Shown: positions 58,933 to 64,000 of the stretch, piece after piece
Numbering within the stretch: the stretch's first letter is position 1
Layout: each line of letters begins with the position of its first letter
Source of the DNA: Bacillus spizizenii TU-B-10
GTDB taxonomy: Bacteria > Bacillota > Bacilli > Bacillales > Bacillaceae
Reading direction: 5' to 3'
Length of the DNA stretch: 64,000 nt
NCBI RefSeq assembly: GCF_000227465.1
Contig: NC_016047.1
Span: forward strand, 1,069,001-1,133,000
The notes under the pieces: generated by a model
The model's input: only the letters and a program-made list of their open reading frames with translations
Databases searched by the model: none
What the model was told of the DNA's origin: nothing
Translations under genes and position numbers: made by a program

Positions 58933-60305
58933 TTTCCTGTTTTTAACATCTTAAATATGATGTGTGCCTGATCGGTATTATTAATCAGTCCACGGAATTT
59001 TTCTTTTCCGGGGCCATACGCGTATACTGGTACTTCTTCGCCGGTATGATCGGTACTCGTCCAGCCGCTGTTAGATCGTGTGTTAAAAATCTTGATGATG
59101 GCTTTGTAGGCGCCTTTGCTTTTGTCAGCCTGTGCAGCAGCTTCAACACTTTTGATTTCTTCTGATGTAAATTTCAGATTTGTATAGCGGGCGAGCACAT
59201 CTTTGACCGGTTTGCCTTCACTGATTTTTTTGGCCATAAATTCAGGCGTTTTTTTCGCGGAGAGAATCGGCTCCGCGTGCCAATTCTTTTCGCCGTTTGC
59301 ACCAATGGCAAAGCCGCCGGTTGTATGGTCAGCAGTTGCGATGACAAGTGTATGTTTATCTTTTTTCGCAAAATCAATCGCGGCTTTATAGGCCTGTTCA
59401 AAATCTTTAACCTCGCTCATGGCTCCGACTGTATCATTGTCATGGGCCGCCCAGTCAATTTGGCTGCCTTCGACCATCAAGAAAAATCCTTTTTTATTTT
59501 GATTCAGGCGGTCAATTGCTGAAACCGTCATGTCTTTGAGAGATGGTGTTTTGCTGTCACGGTCGAGTGCTTTAGCAAGCCCTCCGTCTGCGAAAAGCCC
59601 GAGCACCTGCTGATCTTTATTTTTCTTCAGTGCTTGTTTTGTTGTTACATAGCTATAGCCGGCTTGTTTGAATTCCTTCGTCAAATTTCTGTCCTTGCGG
59701 TTAAAATACGATTTTCCGCCGCCAAGCAAAACGTCTATTTTTTGTTTGCCTTTTATTTTGTCATCCATATAGCTGTTGGCGATTTGGTCCATGTTTTTCC
59801 GTGATTCATTGTGGGCGCCATATGCGGCTGGAGTGGCGTGGTTAATTTCAGACGTTGCGACAAGCCCTGTTGACTTGCCTTGCTGTTTGGCCTCTTCAAG
59901 TACTGATTTTACTTTTTTTCCGTTTTTATCGACGCCAATTGCATTGTTATATGTCTTAACGCCTGTCGCTAATGCTGTTCCGGCAGCTGCTGAATCTGTA
60001 ATATTATAGTCAGGGTCATCCGGGTGCGTCATCATCATGCCTGTCAGATTCGGGTCAAACTCCGTTAACTTCGGGTTATTCGGTGTTTCACCGTTATTTT
60101 TTAGGGAACGGTAGGCGTTTATGTAAGGAGTCCCCATGCCGTCACCGATCATCACAATGACATTTCTGATCTCGGCTTTGTCTTGTTTTTTGGCGCTTGC
60201 CGTTTCGGTTTGCTGCAGCTCGGCTCCGGCAAAGATCCCAGCTGTAAGGACAGAAACAGCGGCGATTGGCAAAAGTTTTGATTTCATGTTTTGAAACAAA
60301 TTCAT
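58929..60305 (-). CDS. phoA: Alkaline phosphatase A (PhoA IV)
   Basis: About 458 residues with a signal peptide (MNLFQNMKSKLLPIAAVSVL) and the alkaline-phosphatase fold: metal-binding VIVMIGDGMG, nucleophile Ser in TDSAAAGTA, GSQIDWAAHDND and the later ADHTTGG and TDHTGEEVP ligands. It releases phosphate from extracellular esters in phosphate starvation. ATG 60305 is used; the ATG at 60314 is only one base from AAGGAGG. Phased PhoP repeats upstream agree with Pho control. Confidence 0.95.
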   Translation of the reverse strand: MNLFQNMKSKLLPIAAVSVLTAGIFAGAELQQTETASAKKQDKAEIRNVIVMIGDGMGTPYINAYRSLKNNGETPNNPKLTEFDPNLTGMMMTHPDDPDYNITDSAAAGTALATGVKTYNNAIGVDKNGKKVKSVLEEAKQQGKSTGLVATSEINHATPAAYGAHNESRKNMDQIANSYMDDKIKGKQKIDVLLGGGKSYFNRKDRNLTKEFKQAGYSYVTTKQALKKNKDQQVLGLFADGGLAKALDRDSKTPSLKDMTVSAIDRLNQNKKGFFLMVEGSQIDWAAHDNDTVGAMSEVKDFEQAYKAAIDFAKKDKHTLVIATADHTTGGFAIGANGEKNWHAEPILSAKKTPEFMAKKISEGKPVKDVLARYTNLKFTSEEIKSVEAAAQADKSKGAYKAIIKIFNTRSNSGWTSTDHTGEEVPVYAYGPGKEKFRGLINNTDQAHIIFKMLKTGK

Positions 60306-60355
60306 TTTTTGCATGCCTCCTTAAATGTATTCTGTTTATCATGTTAGGGAAATTT

Positions 60356-60394
60356 TGTTAAATGTGGCTGTTGATCATGTAAACATTAAGTAAA
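60356..60394 (-). promoter_or_regulatory. PhoP box upstream of phoA
   Basis: On the minus strand, hexamers TTTACT, TTTACA and TTAACA start at 11-base steps (complements of 60389-60394, 60378-60383, 60356-60361), with one degenerate repeat at 60367. This phasing is the PhoP~P binding pattern (TTAACA, gap of five). Confidence 0.8.
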
Positions 60395-60507
60395 GCATTG
60401 TAAGGAAATGAAAAACGTCGTTTCGTTATTTTGCCTTAGTTGGTTCAAAGCATTCATTTTTCAGAAAAATCTTTACCTCTCTGTCCTTGCATGATATGTT
60501 TGTTTAA

Positions 60508-60534
60508 ATAAAAAAACTGCGGATAACCGCAGCT
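60508..60534 (-). terminator. Orphan minus-strand terminator between phoA and lytE
   Basis: CTGCGG and CCGCAG form a stem around four bases; on the minus strand seven Ts follow. No minus-strand gene lies between here and lytE, so the transcript it ends is unknown. The rest of 60535-60842 is AT-rich and holds the lytE promoter. Confidence 0.7.
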
Positions 60535-60768
60535 TTCCTCGTATATTCTTTATCACACATTCTTCCATAAGTGAGTGGACCCCGAAAGTTTTTCATTTAT
60601 TTCCTTTAAGTTGAAAAACATCCCAAAAAACATGACAAAAGCACTCGTTTTTTGTCACCTTTGAAACGAAAATGAAATATTTAATACCCTTAAAAACTTT
60701 TTTTAGGAACGAATAATTAAGAAATTTGTCGCATGAAGTCAAGACTATTTCTGTTGGGAATCTATCCT

Positions 60769-60774
60769 TATAAT
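60769..60774 (+). promoter_or_regulatory. -10 box of the lytE promoter
   Basis: TATAAT at 60769-60774, about 68 bases before the start codon. The -35 is poor, which suits activator or alternative-sigma control (WalR and SigI are known to act on lytE); I cannot place those sites securely. Confidence 0.5.
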
Positions 60775-60842
60775 AGAAAACAATAAGATTAATTTAAAAA
60801 AAGAGATACATATATATAGATTTAACATTTGGGGAGGAAAAT

Positions 60843-61856
60843 ATGAAAAAGCAAATCATTACAGCTACGACAGCAGTTGTTTTAGGATCGACATTATTTG
60901 CAGGAGCGGCATCTGCACAAAGCATCAAGGTGAAAAAAGGCGACACTTTATGGGATCTTTCAAGAAAATATGACACTACGATCAGTAAAATTAAATCAGA
61001 GAACAACCTTCGCTCAGACATCATTTATGTAGGGCAGACTTTATCGATTAACGGCAAATCTACAAGTTCAAAAAGCAGCAGTTCTTCATCATCTTCTACA
61101 TACACAGTAAAGAGCGGGGACAGCCTTTGGAAAATTTCGAAAAAATACGGCATGACAGTCAATGAACTGAAAAAACTGAATGGCTTAAAGTCAGACTTGC
61201 TTCGTATCGGACAAGTCCTGAAACTGAAAGGTTCAGCAAGTTCAAGCAGCTCAAGCTCATCAAGCGTATCAACATCTTCAAGTTCAACTTCAACTTATAA
61301 AGTGAAGCGCGGGGACAGTCTGTCTAAAATCGCAAAGCAATACGGTACGACCGTTAGCAAATTAAAAAGCTTAAACGGCTTAAAATCAGATGTAATCTAT
61401 GTCAACCAAGTGTTGAAAGTAAAAGGAACAAGCACAAGCTCAAAACCTGCTTCTTCCAGCTCTTCATCATCTTCAAGCAGTAAAGCATCATCTACCACAT
61501 CACTTAATGTGAGCAAGCTGGTTTCTGATGCCAAAGCGTTAATCGGAACGCCATACAAATGGGGCGGAACGACAACTTCCGGCTTTGACTGCAGCGGATT
61601 CATTTGGTACGTGCTGAATAAACAAACAAGTGTGGGCAGAACAAGCACTGCGGGATACTGGAGTTCTATGAAGAGCATTTCCAGCCCGTCTGTCGGAGAT
61701 TTTGTCTTCTTCACAACATATAAATCCGGCCCTTCCCACATGGGAATTTATGTCGGGAACAACAGTTTCGTACATGCAGGATCTGACGGCGTACAAATCA
61801 GCAGCCTGGACAACAGCTACTGGAAGCCTCGTTACCTCGGTGCGAAAAGATTCTAA
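60843..61856 (+). CDS. lytE: D,L-endopeptidase autolysin LytE
   Basis: 337 residues: a signal peptide ending ASAQS, three LysM repeats ([33 protein letters not shown]) with Ser-rich linkers, and an NlpC/P60 domain with Cys in [10 protein letters not shown] and His in GPSHMGIYV. It cuts D-Glu-meso-DAP bonds along the cylinder during elongation, partly redundant with CwlO. GGGGAGG precedes the ATG. A paralogue of lytF, with two fewer LysM units. Confidence 0.96.
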   Translation: MKKQIITATTAVVLGSTLFAGAASAQSIKVKKGDTLWDLSRKYDTTISKIKSENNLRSDIIYVGQTLSINGKSTSSKSSSSSSSSTYTVKSGDSLWKISKKYGMTVNELKKLNGLKSDLLRIGQVLKLKGSASSSSSSSSSVSTSSSSTSTYKVKRGDSLSKIAKQYGTTVSKLKSLNGLKSDVIYVNQVLKVKGTSTSSKPASSSSSSSSSSKASSTTSLNVSKLVSDAKALIGTPYKWGGTTTSGFDCSGFIWYVLNKQTSVGRTSTAGYWSSMKSISSPSVGDFVFFTTYKSGPSHMGIYVGNNSFVHAGSDGVQISSLDNSYWKPRYLGAKRF

Positions 61857-61865
61857 TTTTAAAGG

Positions 61866-61892
61866 AAACCCGTTCATTGGAACGGGTTTTTT
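61866..61892 (+). terminator. Terminator after lytE
   Basis: AAACCCGTTC and GAACGGGTTTTTT form a stem with a T run. Confidence 0.85.
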
Positions 61893-61924
61893 CATTAGAC
61901 GGAGCACATCCGTGTTGGTTGCTC

Positions 61925-62800
61925 CTAAAAATGAAAATGTGATAGAAAATCCAAGAATTTTTTTTCTTTCTTATTTTCATAAAGGGCGATTGCGTAAGCG
62001 CCGGCATAGGGCAGCTGTATTGATTGATAAGGGATTCTGATCATCTGTTTCTCTGCCAATTCACGCTTTACTGTAGATAAGGGCAGAAATGAAACTCCAA
62101 GTCCTTCCTTGATAAACCGTTTCGTTATATGTGTTTGTGTCACTTTCATTGTTCTCACAAATGGAAATGTCACTCTGACTTGACGGAGCAAGTCGTCCCA
62201 GTAATCAGGATGATTGTGGGTCAAAAGCAGGTACTGCTCGAGCACCTCTTTGGCATCAATTTCTTTGTCATCTATGAAACGCTGATCAGGGGGGGCAACA
62301 AGGACAACAGGGTCTTTATATAAACAGTGGCAGGTTAAAGAGGAAGACTGTACCTTTAAACAGCTCAGTCCGATATCTGCTTCCCCGGCTTTAATCTGCG
62401 ACGCGATTTCTGCCGATTCGAAAATCGTAACTGCCATTTCTGTTTCCGTATTCATCGCTGTGTACCGCTTCATGACAGAAGGAAGCACAGTATCTGCGAT
62501 AAGCGGAGAAACTGCGAGCTGTAAGGTTTGAGAGTAGCCTTGTCTCACTCTGTGAAGCTCTGCCATGCTGTTTTCGTAATCATCAAGAAGCCGCAGCGCA
62601 TACGGCAAATAAGCCCTGCCTTCATCAGTCAGCTGGATCTGCCTGCCTTTTCGCTCGAACAGCTTGCAGCTGATTTCTTTTTCTAATTGCTTGATATGTA
62701 CGGTCACAGTGGGCTGAGATAAAAAAAGCGTTTCCGCTGTTTTTCGGAAGTTTTCATATTTCGCAGCGGTCACAAAGGTGTGAAGCCATTTGAAATCCAT
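61925..62800 (-). CDS. citR: LysR-type regulator CitR
   Basis: 291 residues with an N-terminal winged helix (FRKTAETLFLSQPTVTVHIK) and a LysR-type effector domain. It represses the divergent citA. The start ATG lies about 110 bases from the citA start; the AT-rich space between holds both promoters and probably the operator, but I cannot delimit a palindrome. No terminator is evident at its 3' end. Confidence 0.93.
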   Translation of the reverse strand: MDFKWLHTFVTAAKYENFRKTAETLFLSQPTVTVHIKQLEKEISCKLFERKGRQIQLTDEGRAYLPYALRLLDDYENSMAELHRVRQGYSQTLQLAVSPLIADTVLPSVMKRYTAMNTETEMAVTIFESAEIASQIKAGEADIGLSCLKVQSSSLTCHCLYKDPVVLVAPPDQRFIDDKEIDAKEVLEQYLLLTHNHPDYWDDLLRQVRVTFPFVRTMKVTQTHITKRFIKEGLGVSFLPLSTVKRELAEKQMIRIPYQSIQLPYAGAYAIALYENKKEKKFLDFLSHFHF

Positions 62801-62908
62801 TTCTATTCTCCCTCTGATTAATATTTTTAATTAATTCCCTTTAAAATATTCAATATTTTTTAAATATTATATTTACTATAATAACAGAAAAGGATAGGGG
62901 GAATACAA

Positions 62909-64000
62909 ATGGTACATTACGGATTAAAGGGAATTACATGTGTGGAGACATCTATCAGCCATATTGATGGTGAAAAAGGCCGTCTGATTTACAGAGGCCA
63001 TCATGCAAAAGACATCGCGCTGAATCATAGCTTTGAAGAAGCCGCTTATTTGATTTTATTTGGAAAACTGCCGTCACCTGAAGAGTTGCATACATTTGAA
63101 GGTAAGCTGGCTGCGGAGCGGTACCTGCCGGAACACATCGAGCGCTTGATTCAGTCACTGCCAAACAACATGGACGACATGTCGGTGCTGAGAACGGTTG
63201 TTTCAGCATTGGGGGAAAATGCATACTCGTTTCAACCAAAAACTGAAGAAGCGATTCGGCTGATTGCAATCACGCCTTCTATCATTGCGTACAGAAAACG
63301 ATGGACGCGCGGTGAACAGGCAATTGCGCCATTTTCCCAGTACGGACATGTCGAAAACTACTATTATATGCTCACAGGTGAACAGCCTTCAGAGGCAAAA
63401 AAGAAAGCGCTTGAAACATATATGATCCTGGCCATAGAGCACGGCATGAACGCATCCACTTTTTCGGCACGGGTCACATTATCCACAGAGAGTGATTTAG
63501 TGTCTGCCGTCACTGCTGCTCTCGGCACGATGAAAGGCCCGCTGCACGGAGGCGCTCCTTCTGCGGTAACAAAAATGCTTGAAGACATTGGAGAAAAAGA
63601 AAATGCTGAAGCATATCTGACAGAAAAACTCGAAAAAGGAGAGCGCCTGATGGGATTTGGCCATAGGGTGTACAAGACGAAGGACCCGCGGGCAGAAGCT
63701 TTGCGGCAAAAAGCAGAAGAGGTGGCCGGCAATGACCGCGATCTTGATCTTGCGCTGCATGTAGAAGCAGCAGCGATTCGTTTGCTTGAAATCTACAAAC
63801 CGGGACGTAAGCTGTATACAAATGTTGAATTTTATGCGGCGGCTGTCATGAAGGCGATTGATTTTGAGGATGAATTGTTTACACCGACCTTTTCAGCAAG
63901 CAGAATGGTAGGATGGTGTGCCCATGTGTTGGAGCAGGCAGAAAACAACATGATCTTCCGTCCATCAGCGAAATATACAGGCTTCATTCCTGAAGAAGTT
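62909..64000 (+). CDS. citA: Minor citrate synthase CitA (3' end cut by the window)
   Basis: 364 codons, to within about two residues of the usual 366-residue length, so nearly complete. It condenses oxaloacetate with acetyl-CoA. Catalytic His and Asp motifs of the citrate synthase family are visible: [30 protein letters not shown] and [15 protein letters not shown] 62909 follows AGGGGGAATAC. It is the minor enzyme, citZ being the main one, and is divergent from its repressor gene citR. Confidence 0.95.
   Translation, partial: MVHYGLKGITCVETSISHIDGEKGRLIYRGHHAKDIALNHSFEEAAYLILFGKLPSPEELHTFEGKLAAERYLPEHIERLIQSLPNNMDDMSVLRTVVSALGENAYSFQPKTEEAIRLIAITPSIIAYRKRWTRGEQAIAPFSQYGHVENYYYMLTGEQPSEAKKKALETYMILAIEHGMNASTFSARVTLSTESDLVSAVTAALGTMKGPLHGGAPSAVTKMLEDIGEKENAEAYLTEKLEKGERLMGFGHRVYKTKDPRAEALRQKAEEVAGNDRDLDLALHVEAAAIRLLEIYKPGRKLYTNVEFYAAAVMKAIDFEDELFTPTFSASRMVGWCAHVLEQAENNMIFRPSAKYTGFIPEEV

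Noticed and set aside
60794..61024. 76-codon minus-strand ORF opposite the lytE start
   Set aside because: It is antisense to a certain gene, has no ribosome site, and the pattern fits a shadow of lytE coding bias.

Overview
The window is chromosomal core from a member of the Bacillus subtilis group. It carries the B. subtilis suite katA, ssuBACD, prkA, cspB, glpPFKD, pgcA, lytF, spoVR, lytE and citRA in that species' order, with PerR, Zur, SigD and SigE-type sites. From memory of strain 168 the order matches closely, with apparent differences: ygaK is missing between thiC and senS, an AEC-family transporter lies between yhcX and yhxA, and no 51-residue yhcD is visible. Protein sequences look like close homologues of 168, not copies, so a sibling strain or subspecies is likely. 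No prophage, insertion sequence, CRISPR array or rRNA operon is visible.

Layout. 1-6.3 kb: end of thiC, senS, katA with a perfect PerR box, and the sulfonate operon ssuBACD. 6.3-13.9 kb: a lipoprotein gene, the zinc-independent S14 gene rpsN2 behind a Zur box, ygaO/ygzD, a tRNA-Gly(UCC), then yhzB, queG, yhbB, trmL and yhbD with the bactofilin pair bacE-bacF. 14-17.5 kb: prkA and yhbH, each behind a SigE-like promoter. 17.6-21.4 kb: a MarR-controlled efflux operon, yhbI-yhbJ-yhcABC. 21.5-25.3 kb: a GntR-controlled ABC operon, yhcEFGHI.

25.3-42 kb: cspB with its long leader, yhcJ, diguanylate cyclase dgcK, cystine importer tcyP, sporulation-type genes yhcM, yhcN, yhcO and yhcQ, the sortase pair yhcR (LPDTS substrate) and yhcS, then yhcT, yhcU, yhcV, yhcW, yhcX and the AEC transporter. 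42-48.5 kb: yhxA and the glycerol regulon, with GlpP-type attenuators before glpF and glpD and a cre site at glpF. 48.6-52.8 kb: pgcA and the two-component system yhcYZ coupled to azr. 52.8-64 kb: yhdB, yhdC, lytF (SigD promoter), nsrR, ygxB, spoVR, phoA with phased PhoP repeats, lytE, citR and citA (cut by the window end).

The genes are mostly housekeeping and stress or sporulation functions. The least explained signals are (i) two nearly identical attenuator-like leaders before senS and ssuB, (ii) an orphan minus-strand terminator between phoA and lytE, (iii) a 29-codon minus-strand ORF upstream of prkA, (iv) undescribed candidate operators at yhbD and yhcE, and (v) a cysteine-rich GAF domain in YhcY. 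Gene names are assigned by recognition of family, motifs and order, not by database search.
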